Origin: JAFDYH01 sp049840875
Lineage (GTDB): Bacteria > Bacteroidota > Bacteroidia > Chitinophagales > Chitinophagaceae
Length of the DNA: 64,000 nt
Assembly: GCA_049840875.1 (NCBI GenBank)
Contig: JASGJE010000014.1
Coordinates: 202,957 to 266,956, forward strand
Direction: 5' to 3'
The translations under genes and the position numbers were made by a program. How positions within the stretch are numbered: the stretch's first letter is position 1; each line of letters starts with the position of its first letter. The notes beneath the pieces are model-generated. The model worked only from the letters and a program-made list of their open reading frames with translations, made no database searches and was not told the origin of the DNA. Below are positions 8,042 through 16,453 of this stretch, piece by piece.

Positions 8042-9271
8042 TTAATGACCGGCAGGAGCAATAAATTCATTAATTGCCTCTATGTAATAACAACCTTTTT
8101 GGTTTTGCTTGCGCATTTTTGTAGCCAATCCATTGATGACTTGCTGGATTTTAGGATTGTTATTGGGGTAAGTATCAGTAGAAAATTGTGTATAGAGTGA
8201 ACCGGTATGAATCTCTTCCAGTTTTGTTTTGACAGCTTTTAGTACCGGAACATGCTTTCTCATTTCATACCATTCCATAAATTCAGCGATATGCTCTGCA
8301 ATAATCGCTTTTGCTTTGGGCACTTCTGCCTGCCGCCTTGCCAATGTTTCGTCTTTCATTTTCGAAAGATCGTCAACGTTAATCAAGGTAACTGTATTCA
8401 GATGTTTAGTTGATTCTTCTACATTGTATGGAACAGACAGATCGATCAACAATTTTCTGCCTTTGTTTACTACATGTTCCAGTTTAATTACCGGTTCATT
8501 TGCATCTGTCGCCACGAGAATAACGTCTGCTTTGGCAACTTCTTCTGAAAGATTTTTATACGGAGCAAATTTCAACCCCAATTCAGTGGCTAATGCTTCC
8601 GCTTTTTCATTCGTACGATTTAATAAAGTAATGTGATCCGCTTCCAGGTAGTCTGCAAGATTCTTACAGGTATTTCTTCCGATTTTACCAGTGCCGATCA
8701 GCAATATCTTTTTATCAGCAACATTCTGTACGTTTTCGCGGATGTATTGCACGGCTGCAAAAGAAACAGAAACAGTACCGCCGCTTAAAGCGGTTTGATT
8801 TTTTATTTCTTTGGAAGATTGAAGAACGGCATTTACCAAACGCTCAGTAAAGGATTGAATAAACCCATTCTCTTTGGAAAACCTTACCGCGTTCTTTAAT
8901 TGACCAACAATTTCATAGTCGCCGAGAATCTGTGAATCCAAACCTGCGCCTACGTGAAAAAGATGTTCAACCGCTTCAATGCCTTTTTTAATATACGCCA
9001 ACTCCGTAAACTCTTCGATAGTGCCGGTAGTTTCACTACAAATCAATTGCAACAATTGATCTGCAGTTTCAGCGATTCCATAAATTTCTGTGCGATTGCA
9101 GGTAGAGAGAACAAATACATCACGGATTCCATTTTCACTAGCCTGCTGAAGAATATTTTGATACTGATCGTTATTTATAGCAAACAACCCCCGACGTGAC
9201 GCATCTGTTTTTTTATAATTAATACCTGCTGCGAAAAACTTTGAAATATCGGTGGTTCTATAATCCTGCAT
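8042..9271 (-). CDS. hemA: Glutamyl-tRNA reductase
   Basis: HemA reduces glutamyl-tRNA(Glu) to glutamate-1-semialdehyde with NADPH and commits carbon to heme in the C5 pathway. The catalytic cysteine is C58 in V-L-S-T-C-N-R-T-E-I-Y. The NADPH-binding loop L-L-I-G-T-G-K-I-G-R-N lies near residues 190-200. The helical dimerisation domain forms the C-terminus. The 409-residue length is normal. It is the first gene of the minus-strand heme row and is divergent from hemH, sharing a 360-bp control region; a TATTTTTG box lies about 30 bases upstream of the start. Confidence 0.96.
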   Translation of the reverse strand: MQDYRTTDISKFFAAGINYKKTDASRRGLFAINNDQYQNILQQASENGIRDVFVLSTCNRTEIYGIAETADQLLQLICSETTGTIEEFTELAYIKKGIEAVEHLFHVGAGLDSQILGDYEIVGQLKNAVRFSKENGFIQSFTERLVNAVLQSSKEIKNQTALSGGTVSVSFAAVQYIRENVQNVADKKILLIGTGKIGRNTCKNLADYLEADHITLLNRTNEKAEALATELGLKFAPYKNLSEEVAKADVILVATDANEPVIKLEHVVNKGRKLLIDLSVPYNVEESTKHLNTVTLINVDDLSKMKDETLARRQAEVPKAKAIIAEHIAEFMEWYEMRKHVPVLKAVKTKLEEIHTGSLYTQFSTDTYPNNNPKIQQVINGLATKMRKQNQKGCYYIEAINEFIAPAGH

Positions 9272-9463
9272 GTGGAATTCTCTTCTTCAATTATGTACGT
9301 GCAAAAATACCTTTGCAGCCTCCAAGTTGATAAAAATAGTGTCATTTGACTGTCATTTAAGTCATGAATTGACGAAATCAGTGTGTGAGTTGATCCGGAT
9401 TAGCGGTGTGCATGATCTGTATCACTTTGTTTTCGCTTCATTCCTCGTTTATTGTATGGCAAA

Positions 9464-9576
9464 TGGCTGATGTAAGATGTATGATTTCTGATTTCTCAGA
9501 CCTTGAAATTTCCGGAAATTGTTAAACTGGTTTGATTTGGACAAATCATAAATCCTACATCCGAAATCAGACATTT
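9464..9576. repeat. Intergenic inverted-repeat element, copy 3
   Basis: Left arm ATGTAAGATGTATGATTT (9,470-9,487) and right arm AAATCATAAATCCTACAT (9,543-9,560) pair at 16 of 18 positions. Outer flanks GATTTCTGATTTC and GAAATCAGACAT are also related. It matches the copies before hemB and hemE, which makes it a short, non-coding, hairpin-forming dispersed element. Confidence 0.7.
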
Positions 9577-9592
9577 TGATAGCAATCCCGAT

Positions 9593-9620
9593 TTGAAATC
9601 TGTTCCAATAAGTACATTTG
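9593..9620 (+). promoter_or_regulatory. hemH promoter, Bacteroidetes type
   Basis: TTG at 9,593-9,595 and TACATTTG at 9,613-9,620 fit the Bacteroidetes consensus (-33 TTG and -7 TAnnTTTG) with a 17-base spacer. Transcription would start a few bases before the ATG at 9,632, giving a very short leader. The TTG at 9,593 is therefore more likely the -33 element than a start codon. Confidence 0.6.
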
Positions 9621-9631
9621 CACACTCTATT

Positions 9632-10657
9632 ATGGATACTTCAGGTAAAAGAGGCATTGTTTTAATGAATCTCGGCTCACCGGATTCTACCTCAGTAAAG
9701 GATGTAAGACGCTATCTCAACGAGTTTTTGATGGATGAACGGGTAATCGATATGCCCTGGCTGAAACGAACAGTTTTGGTAAAAGGAATTATTACACCCT
9801 TTCGTGCGCCAAAATCTGCGCATGCTTATCAAACTATCTGGACTGAAGATGGTTCGCCTTTAATTGTTATAACCAAACAATTGCAGACTGCCGTTCAGAA
9901 ACTTGTCAGCGATCCTGTTGAAATAGCAATGCGCTACGGGAATCCATCACCGAAGGTTGCTTTTGAGGCATTGATGAAAAAGATGGAGAATTTAGAAGAA
10001 GTTGTTTTATTTCCACTTTATCCGCATTATGCATTGGCGAGCTATGAAACGGCAGTGGAATATGCAAAAGAAATTCATGCAAAAAATAAATATCCTTTCA
10101 AGCTGACTATTGTACCGCCGTATTTCAACGACCCTGGTTATATTGATGCATTGAGTGAAAGTATGCGGCCATATCTTCAACAGGAATATGATCATATTTT
10201 ATTCAGCTATCACGGTATTCCGGCAAGACATTTACATAATAAGGATGTGGCGCAGGTGCAGGCATGCGTTCAGGCAGGTAGTTGTTTGGCTGCAGGTGCG
10301 ACAAAGAATAAGAATTGTTATCGTTACGAAGTGTTTGAAACAACAAGATTAGTTACAGAAGCATTGAATATTCCAAAAGAAAAACACAGCTTATCTTTTC
10401 AATCAAGATTAGGCAAAGGTTGGTTGGAACCATTTACTGATATTCGCCTGGAACAAATGCCAAAGGAAGGAATAAAGAAATTATTGATTATCAGTCCCGC
10501 CTTTGTTAGCGATTGTTTGGAAACGCTTGAAGAATTGGAAATAAGAGGAAAGGAAATATTCATGGGCGCCGGCGGCGAAAGTTATAAAATGATTCCTTGC
10601 ATGAATGTACAGGAGAAGTGGGTGGAGTTTGTAGGCGGTTCCGTGAGTGAAAAATGA
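9632..10657 (+). CDS. hemH: Ferrochelatase
   Basis: HemH inserts Fe(II) into protoporphyrin IX, the last step of protoheme synthesis. The ATG at 9,632 (M-D-T-S-G-K-R-G-I-V-L-M-N-L-G-S-P) is preferred over an upstream TTG that overlaps the promoter, giving 341 residues. The family signature L-F-S-Y-H-G-I-P-A-R-H with the catalytic histidine lies near residue 195, and S-R-L-G-K-G-W-L-E-P and P-A-F-V-S-D-C-L-E-T-L-E-E follow. It opens the plus-strand group hemH / four-helix bundle / hemJ. Confidence 0.96.
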   Translation: MDTSGKRGIVLMNLGSPDSTSVKDVRRYLNEFLMDERVIDMPWLKRTVLVKGIITPFRAPKSAHAYQTIWTEDGSPLIVITKQLQTAVQKLVSDPVEIAMRYGNPSPKVAFEALMKKMENLEEVVLFPLYPHYALASYETAVEYAKEIHAKNKYPFKLTIVPPYFNDPGYIDALSESMRPYLQQEYDHILFSYHGIPARHLHNKDVAQVQACVQAGSCLAAGATKNKNCYRYEVFETTRLVTEALNIPKEKHSLSFQSRLGKGWLEPFTDIRLEQMPKEGIKKLLIISPAFVSDCLETLEELEIRGKEIFMGAGGESYKMIPCMNVQEKWVEFVGGSVSEK

Positions 10658-10666
10658 AAAATCGTC

Positions 10667-11023
10667 TTGATGGCTGAAAATGTTTTGAAGGATAAAAGTT
10701 ATTCCTTTGCATTAGATATCGTTAAAACAGCGCAACAAATCGTTAGTCAACGAAAGGAATTCATTTTGTCAAAACAATTTTTAAGAAGTGGGACTGCTAT
10801 TGGGGCTCTGATAAGAGAGGCAGAATTCGCACAAAGCCGTGCTGATTTTATTAATAAGATGTCTGTTGCACTTAAAGAAGCAAATGAAACGCAATATTGG
10901 CTAAGTCTTTTGAAGGATAGTACATACATTACTGTTGAAACATTTGAAAGACTGGCGAAGACTTGTAATGAATTAATCTCGATGCTCGTGGCATCAATAA
11001 AAACGTCCAAATCGAAAATGTGA
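10667..11023 (+). CDS. Four-helix bundle protein (23S rRNA-IVS type), copy 3
   Basis: A 118-residue protein very like the one at 2,213: S-Y-S-F-A-L-D-I, L-R-S-G-T-A-I-G-A-L-I-R-E-A-E-F-A-Q-S-R-A-D-F and the end L-V-A-S-I-K-T-S-K-S-K are shared almost exactly. The start could also be the second ATG (10,670; M-A-E-N-V). It lies 9 bp after hemH in a stretch rich in TGAAAA repeats on both sides, as in copy 1. The close similarity of two copies 8 kb apart in opposite orientation suggests recent duplication or mobility. Function is unknown. Confidence 0.85.
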   Translation: MMAENVLKDKSYSFALDIVKTAQQIVSQRKEFILSKQFLRSGTAIGALIREAEFAQSRADFINKMSVALKEANETQYWLSLLKDSTYITVETFERLAKTCNELISMLVASIKTSKSKM

Positions 11024-11054
11024 TTTTTCACTTTTCATTCATCATTTATCATTC

Positions 11055-11600
11055 ATGTATCTCTATTTTAAAGCACTGCACATAATTTTTGTCGTTACCT
11101 GGTTTGCCGGGTTATTTTACATGCCAAGATTATTGGTATATAATCGCGAAGCTGTCGATAAACCAGCAGAAGAGAAAACCATCTTGCAGGCACAGTTTTC
11201 AATGATGATGAAAAAACTCTGGTACGGCATCACATGGCCGTCAGCAATACTAACGTTAATCCTTGGATTGATTGTGCTTTTCAACGGAGGTTGGGCAGAC
11301 ACTTTTAAAATACAAACATGGCTGCATATCAAACTGACTTTTGTTTTCTTTTTATACCTCTACCATCTGTCATTGCACGTGGTTTTCAAACAGCAATTGA
11401 AAGGTGTCTTTAACTATTCTTCTCAGCAATTACGCATCTGGAACGAAGTAGCGACAATCTTTCTTGTTGCGATAGTCATGCTTGTTGTTGTAAAACAAAA
11501 CATGAGTTTTGTGTGGGGTATACTTGGGTTGCTGCTGTTTGTTGTTATTCTAATGAGTGCGATAAAAATCTATAAAGCCATCCGCGAAAAGAAAAAATAA
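11055..11600 (+). CDS. hemJ: Protoporphyrinogen IX oxidase, HemJ family
   Basis: HemJ is an inner-membrane heme-b protein that oxidises protoporphyrinogen IX to protoporphyrin IX. The 181-residue protein has a histidine early in helix 1 (L-H-I-I-F-V-V-T-W-F-A-G-L-F-Y-M-P-R-L), the conserved W-Y-G-I-T-W-P and a W-L-H-I-K-L segment near residue 90, with about four to five membrane helices. It completes the pathway between HemF and HemH. Neither hemG nor hemY is seen, so HemJ is probably the only such oxidase of this gene set. Confidence 0.9.
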   Translation: MYLYFKALHIIFVVTWFAGLFYMPRLLVYNREAVDKPAEEKTILQAQFSMMMKKLWYGITWPSAILTLILGLIVLFNGGWADTFKIQTWLHIKLTFVFFLYLYHLSLHVVFKQQLKGVFNYSSQQLRIWNEVATIFLVAIVMLVVVKQNMSFVWGILGLLLFVVILMSAIKIYKAIREKKK

Positions 11601-11787
11601 TACAAGACCATTCCTTTACGATGGACGGTTGCTCCTTCATTTTATATCTCGATTACTAAACAATCACCTGAAATCAGAAATCCTATAGCATACTTCAGAC
11701 ATTCTTTTCCGTTTGCGTAAATCGTTTTCCTGATAATGAAAGCTAAACAAAATCAGCTGAGGCAACTTTGCAGTCAACCATACGATT

Positions 11788-13836
11788 ATGAAGCTGGCTG
11801 CATTAATAGTGCCTGTTATTTTATTGTCTGTACTGGATGTTTCAGCACAATCATCTGCTGAAGAAGATAGCAATATAATAAAAACATTAAACGAAGTAGT
11901 TGTAACAGGCCAATATAAACCTCAGTCTGTAAAGCAATCCGTTTACCAGGTAAGAACAATTACAAAAGAACAAATACAAAAGCAAGCTGCATCCAAACTA
12001 CAGGATGTATTAAATACTCAATTGAATATTCGTTTTTCACAGGACCTCGCAACAGGTGGCTCCGATATAACCATGCTCGGCATGTCAGGACAAAATGTAA
12101 AGATTCTTATAGACGGCGTACCGATGATCGGCAGGCAGGGAACTTCAAATGAAATAAACATCAATAATATCGAAGTCAATTCAATTGAACGGATTGAAAT
12201 TATTGAAGGGCCGATGAGCGTTATCTACGGCGCTGATGCATTAGCAGGTGTGATCAATATTATTACTAAAAAACCAAAAGCAGAGAAACTCGCAGTTAAT
12301 GCCAGGTTGCTCGAAGAAACTATTGGCAAAGAGTATGGTTTTTCGCAGGGAATACATAATCAATATATCGGAGTAAATGGAAGTTTTAAAAACTGGTATG
12401 CGTCTGGTAGTATCGGGCACAATCATTTCAGTGGCTGGAAAGATACGTTAACAGGTCGCGAACTATCATGGCATAAAAAAGACCAGGTTGCCGGTAATGC
12501 ACTGATTGGTTATCGCACAAACAAACTGAATGTTTACTATCGTTTAGATGGACTGGATGAAATAATCACTAATCCCGCAAATCTTTCTGATAACGATCAG
12601 CCAGCAATTGACCAGGATTATATTACTGATCGCCTGATGCAACAATTACAAGCATCTTATAATTTTAATGATAGACTATCTGCAAATGCACAGGCTTCTT
12701 ATACTCATTTTTACCGCCAGGTATATTCAACATTATTTTATCAGGATGGCGATGTTCGCGTTGCAACCGCACCAGGTTTGCAGAGCGAGACTACATTTAA
12801 CGGTTATTCGTTTCGCGGTACTGTAGTTTATAAGGCATCCGGAATATTTTCCTTTCAACCGGGCATAGACCTGAATAGCGAAAACGGTGATGGCGAAAGA
12901 ATAAAAGCAGGCGTTCAGCGTATCAATGATTATGCTGTTTTTCTCACTTCGGAAATAACACCGAATTCAAAAATCAATATCCGGCCGGGCTTACGTTTTA
13001 TAAAGAACTCAGCATATGATGCACCGCCGGTTATTCCTTCTATCAATACAAAATTTGCATTGACAAATAATATTGATTTGCGTATCGCGTATGCAAGAGG
13101 TTTCCGGGCGCCTTCTATTCGGGAACTTTATTTCGATTTTATAGATGCTAACCATACTATCGAAGGGAACCCAAATCTTAAATCGGAGACATCGGATAGT
13201 TATACGGGGTCAGTAGTTTGGAAAGCAAACGACAAGAAAGCTGCAAAAATAATTACTACACTGAGCGGCTTTTATAATAACGTTAATAACCTGATCGGGT
13301 ATGCGGCAAAAGCGGATAACCGGACTATCACCACTTATCTAAATATCAGTAAGTATAAAACAAGAGGAGTTTCTTTAAATAGTAATCTGCTTTTAAAAAA
13401 CCTGAATGCATCGCTTGGCTTTGCGTATACGGGGCGTTATAATAACTATTCAGAAACAGATAAAGATTTACCCGAGTTTAAATGGTCGCCTGAAGTAAAC
13501 TCTGTTGTGTCTTATACATTTTCAAAGATTGGTTTGGATGCAACAATTTTTTACAAGTTCACAGGCAAACTACCTTCTTACGAGTCAGTAACTGAAAATA
13601 ACCAGACTTTCATCAGGCTTGCAGAGACTGCCGGTTATCATTGGGCAGATATTACACTCAATAAGAGATTATGCAATATGTTCACAATAAACGCGGGAGT
13701 AAGAAACCTGTTTGATGTGACCTATATAAATAATACTGCTACTGACGGTGGCGCCCATTCGCCAACCGGCGCTAAGCCCATTGGATATGGAAGGTCTTTT
13801 TTTGCAGGGGTAACATTCAATTGGAATAAGAAATAA
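11788..13836 (+). CDS. TonB-dependent receptor, probably for heme (HmuR-like)
   Basis: A 682-residue outer-membrane beta-barrel with a signal peptide (M-K-L-A-A-L-I-V-P-V-I-L-L-S), a plug domain (L-I-D-G-V-P-M-I-G-R near residue 107, then R-I-E-I-I-E-G-P-M-S-V-I-Y-G-A-D-A-L-A-G-V-I-N) and a C-terminal barrel ending in an aromatic residue region F-A-G-V-T-F-N-W. It would import a ligand with energy from TonB-ExbBD. The next genes encode an HmuY-type lipoprotein and a DUF6607 protein, and heme genes lie just upstream, so heme is the likely substrate. That is inference from context; no metal-binding test is visible in sequence. Confidence 0.88.
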   Translation: MKLAALIVPVILLSVLDVSAQSSAEEDSNIIKTLNEVVVTGQYKPQSVKQSVYQVRTITKEQIQKQAASKLQDVLNTQLNIRFSQDLATGGSDITMLGMSGQNVKILIDGVPMIGRQGTSNEININNIEVNSIERIEIIEGPMSVIYGADALAGVINIITKKPKAEKLAVNARLLEETIGKEYGFSQGIHNQYIGVNGSFKNWYASGSIGHNHFSGWKDTLTGRELSWHKKDQVAGNALIGYRTNKLNVYYRLDGLDEIITNPANLSDNDQPAIDQDYITDRLMQQLQASYNFNDRLSANAQASYTHFYRQVYSTLFYQDGDVRVATAPGLQSETTFNGYSFRGTVVYKASGIFSFQPGIDLNSENGDGERIKAGVQRINDYAVFLTSEITPNSKINIRPGLRFIKNSAYDAPPVIPSINTKFALTNNIDLRIAYARGFRAPSIRELYFDFIDANHTIEGNPNLKSETSDSYTGSVVWKANDKKAAKIITTLSGFYNNVNNLIGYAAKADNRTITTYLNISKYKTRGVSLNSNLLLKNLNASLGFAYTGRYNNYSETDKDLPEFKWSPEVNSVVSYTFSKIGLDATIFYKFTGKLPSYESVTENNQTFIRLAETAGYHWADITLNKRLCNMFTINAGVRNLFDVTYINNTATDGGAHSPTGAKPIGYGRSFFAGVTFNWNKK

Positions 13837-13873
13837 ATATTCATAAGTACACGAACCAATAAAAACTATACGA

Positions 13874-15289
13874 ATGAAACAGAAATTAAAGACAGGATTG
13901 ATGTGCGTAGCTGCAGCGTTAACATTGGCAATTGGATGTCGAAAAAAAGATGCTCCGTTGCCTGATAACCAGGTGCAGTTTGAAAGTAGTGAACAAGGTA
14001 TTGCAGAAGCGTCTGCCGATATTACCGTAAAAATAAAATTATCGCGAGCTGTAGATCAGACTACACCAATATCAATATCATTGACCAATACAGGTGTTGA
14101 TTACACAGCAGATTATACTACCGAACCAGCAGCTACATCTGGCAACGTGATCGTAAACGTTTTAAGTGGAAGCAACGAAGCAACTTTAAAAATTACCAAA
14201 GCAAGTGGTGCATTATTTAATGGTGATGAGAAAATTGTTTTGAAGATTGTCTCTTCAGGTTCTCCTGTAGTTATCGGCACTACCAACGAGTTCACGTTGA
14301 AGTTCGCCGAACTGGTAGCGACAGCTGCATCTATCGTTGGCGATGGCGGCGGCGCTACTTATGGTAATAAGGTATTCTTCGATCTCAGCGCAAATACGCA
14401 AACAGGCGTTCAACGCACCAAATGGGACCTGGGATTTTATACCGGCACTGAATTCCGCGTGATATTGAATTCTTCATCGGCGATGATGGCAAAGCAGATT
14501 GCGAAGAATGATCTGAATGCGGTGAGCGCAGCAGATACAGTTGGATTTTCAAATGATGTTATATTCAACCAAGCTGCGCCAACTACACAATCATTAGCCT
14601 ACATTGATTATCCTGACGGTGATCTAACAAAGACTGCCATTGCCGAAATAGCTGCAACCGGGGATGATAATAAAGTATATATCATCAACCGTGGCAAAGG
14701 TATCGGTAGCCCGGCACCGGATCGTGGTTGGAAAAAAATTCGCATTATAAGAAATGCGGGTGGAGGATACACGTTGCAACATGCAGACATTGCTGCTACT
14801 TCGTTTACTTCTGTTGACATTTCAAAAGATGTAGCGTATAACTTTAAATACATTTCATTTGAAAGTGGAGCAGTGGATGTAGAACCTGCGAAAGATAAAT
14901 GGGATTTTGCATGGACTTATTTTTCCAACGTAACCAATTTTGGTGGTGGTGAAGTGCCTTATACGTTTCAGGATATCATTTTGCAAAACAGGAATGTGCA
15001 GGTAGCAAAAGTGGATACTGCCGGTTCTTCGATTAATTGGATAGAATATGAAAATTTTACAGAAACCGATATATCTAAATACACTTTCTCAAATAATCAG
15101 ACGACAATCGGCTCCACATGGCGCGTTGGCGGAGGTCCGAGTTCTCCTCCAGTGATGAATACTAAACGTTATTATATAATAAAAGATAGCGACGGAAATT
15201 ATTACAAAGTAAAATTTACTGCCTTGACCCAGAATGGAGAAAGAGGTTATCCTGCATTTGAATATAAACTCGTAAAAAGAGGTAGCTAA
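13874..15289 (+). CDS. HmuY-like heme-binding lipoprotein with N-terminal Calx-beta-like domain
   Basis: A 471-residue surface lipoprotein. The lipobox is L-A-I-G-C (Cys22). Residues of about 30-145 look like a Calx-beta-type strand domain (repeated T-V-K-I-K-L and V-D-Y-T-A-D-Y). The remainder matches the HmuY family: K-V-F-F-D-L-S-A-N, then K-W-D-L-G-F-Y-T-G and F-R-V-I-L-N-S-S-S-A near residue 200. HmuY proteins capture heme and hand it to HmuR. Porphyromonas HmuY is only about 215 residues, so this is a long form with an extra front domain. It starts 37 bp after the receptor gene. Confidence 0.85.
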   Translation: MKQKLKTGLMCVAAALTLAIGCRKKDAPLPDNQVQFESSEQGIAEASADITVKIKLSRAVDQTTPISISLTNTGVDYTADYTTEPAATSGNVIVNVLSGSNEATLKITKASGALFNGDEKIVLKIVSSGSPVVIGTTNEFTLKFAELVATAASIVGDGGGATYGNKVFFDLSANTQTGVQRTKWDLGFYTGTEFRVILNSSSAMMAKQIAKNDLNAVSAADTVGFSNDVIFNQAAPTTQSLAYIDYPDGDLTKTAIAEIAATGDDNKVYIINRGKGIGSPAPDRGWKKIRIIRNAGGGYTLQHADIAATSFTSVDISKDVAYNFKYISFESGAVDVEPAKDKWDFAWTYFSNVTNFGGGEVPYTFQDIILQNRNVQVAKVDTAGSSINWIEYENFTETDISKYTFSNNQTTIGSTWRVGGGPSSPPVMNTKRYYIIKDSDGNYYKVKFTALTQNGERGYPAFEYKLVKRGS

Positions 15290-15335
15290 AACAAGAAGAA
15301 TACAAACAATACTATTTATTAAAATGACATAAATT

Positions 15336-16271
15336 ATGAAAGCAATAATTTGTTTTTTATCCGCAATAGTTATGGTAGCTAACATTAATGCACAAGCTAT
15401 AAAAGACAAACAATACGTTGATAAACTTTGCGGCTGCTTCGAAGTTGAATTCAAATATGCCGAGACATTCTCTCCTGATAAGAATTATAAATTTCATGAC
15501 CGCGAAGAAATAAGCGGTGGAACAGAATTGACTTTTCCTGTAGAAGTAAGCGATAAAAAGATCGTGATGCAGCATTTGCTGGTGATTACCGATTCAATGA
15601 TCATCAAACATTGGAGAGAAAACTGGACTTATGAAGATCCGATATTGTGGAAATACCAGGGCGATAAGGTTTGGACAAAAGAAACACTGAAGCCTGAACA
15701 GGTAAAAGGTAAATGGACACAAAGCGTATGGGAAGTGAGTGATGCACCACGTTATTCAGGAAACAGTGAATGGGTAACTACAGATAATAAAACTTTCTGG
15801 CAGAATGCAACCGATGCACCATTGCCAAGAAGAGAATATTCTGTGCGGAATGATTATAATATTCTTCGCAGAGGTAATCGTCTTATATTAAATGATAGCG
15901 GTTACGTACATGAGCAGGATAACCAGAAGATCATTCGTAAAGACGGAGCGGATAAGCTGCTGGCTGAAGAAAAAGGAATTAATTCCTATGTAAAAGTGAA
16001 TGATAAAAACTGCGCTGCCGCAAAAGCTTGGTGGGAAAAGAATAAAGAGTATTGGACAAAAGTGCGCATTACCTGGGAGAAATATCTTGCAACGCATAAC
16101 ACAGTTGCGCTAAAAGATAAAGTAGATGGTAAAGTGATGCATGAAAGCCTGATGGATATGGCTGCAGACTATGCAGCGGGTAAAATCTCCTCCGCTGATA
16201 TCGACGGAAGGATCAAAACTTCGTTCGATAAATATGTCGGCGATAATAAAGACCTGGCACAAACGAAGTAA
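15336..16271 (+). CDS. DUF6607 family secreted protein
   Basis: A 311-residue protein with a signal peptide ending near I-N-A-Q-A. The region C-G-C-F-E-V-E-F-K-Y-A-E-T-F near residue 30 and H-R-E-E-I plus H-W-R-E-N-W-T-Y-E-D-P near residue 90 are typical of DUF6607 proteins, which accompany HmuY and TonB receptors in Bacteroidetes and Proteobacteria. The molecular role is unknown. It is third in the heme-uptake operon (46 bp gap), and a terminator follows. Confidence 0.8.
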   Translation: MKAIICFLSAIVMVANINAQAIKDKQYVDKLCGCFEVEFKYAETFSPDKNYKFHDREEISGGTELTFPVEVSDKKIVMQHLLVITDSMIIKHWRENWTYEDPILWKYQGDKVWTKETLKPEQVKGKWTQSVWEVSDAPRYSGNSEWVTTDNKTFWQNATDAPLPRREYSVRNDYNILRRGNRLILNDSGYVHEQDNQKIIRKDGADKLLAEEKGINSYVKVNDKNCAAAKAWWEKNKEYWTKVRITWEKYLATHNTVALKDKVDGKVMHESLMDMAADYAAGKISSADIDGRIKTSFDKYVGDNKDLAQTK

Positions 16272-16291
16272 ATATAGTTTTGATTTGGAAA

Positions 16292-16323
16292 GCGGTCTTC
16301 ATGAAAATGGAGGCCGTTTTTTT
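16292..16323 (+). terminator. Terminator after the heme-uptake operon
   Basis: GCGGTCTTC and GAGGCCGT form an imperfect stem with a nine-base loop, followed by seven T residues. It separates the DUF6607 gene from ileS and argues that ileS translation starts well downstream of 16,280. Confidence 0.6.
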
Positions 16324-16453
16324 ATTTGCGAATGACTGGAATAGAAACGGCTTGTTTTTTAAAAAATCGCATGGTTTTCATTCACATTTGACCATCCACC
16401 ATTCACGCCATTGCCGTACCTTTGCAACCTTCAAAATCAAGGCGAAAAGCACT

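Larger units (their letters stand above)
9272..9631. promoter_or_regulatory. Divergent hemA/hemH intergenic region
   Basis: The 360 bp between the divergent hemA and hemH genes contain no credible gene. On the minus strand a Bacteroidetes -7 box (TATTTTTG, at 9,302-9,309) lies about 30 bases before the hemA start, but I see no well-spaced -33 TTG. The middle holds a dispersed inverted repeat (9,464-9,576). On the plus strand is the hemH promoter. No iron- or heme-box consensus is recognisable by eye. Confidence 0.5.

Noticed and set aside
9593..9631. TTG at 9,593 as the hemH start
   Set aside because: The TTG coincides with a -33 promoter element and the extra 13 residues are atypical; ATG at 9,632 fits ferrochelatase.
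2213..11023. A diversity-generating retroelement around the four-helix-bundle (Avd-like) genes
   Set aside because: No reverse transcriptase, template repeat or variable repeat is seen anywhere in the Bacteroidetes half.
16280..16453. A 58-residue N-terminal extension of IleS
   Set aside because: It would cover an intrinsic terminator and repeat DNA, and resembles no IleS. The ATG at 16,454 gives the usual N-terminus.
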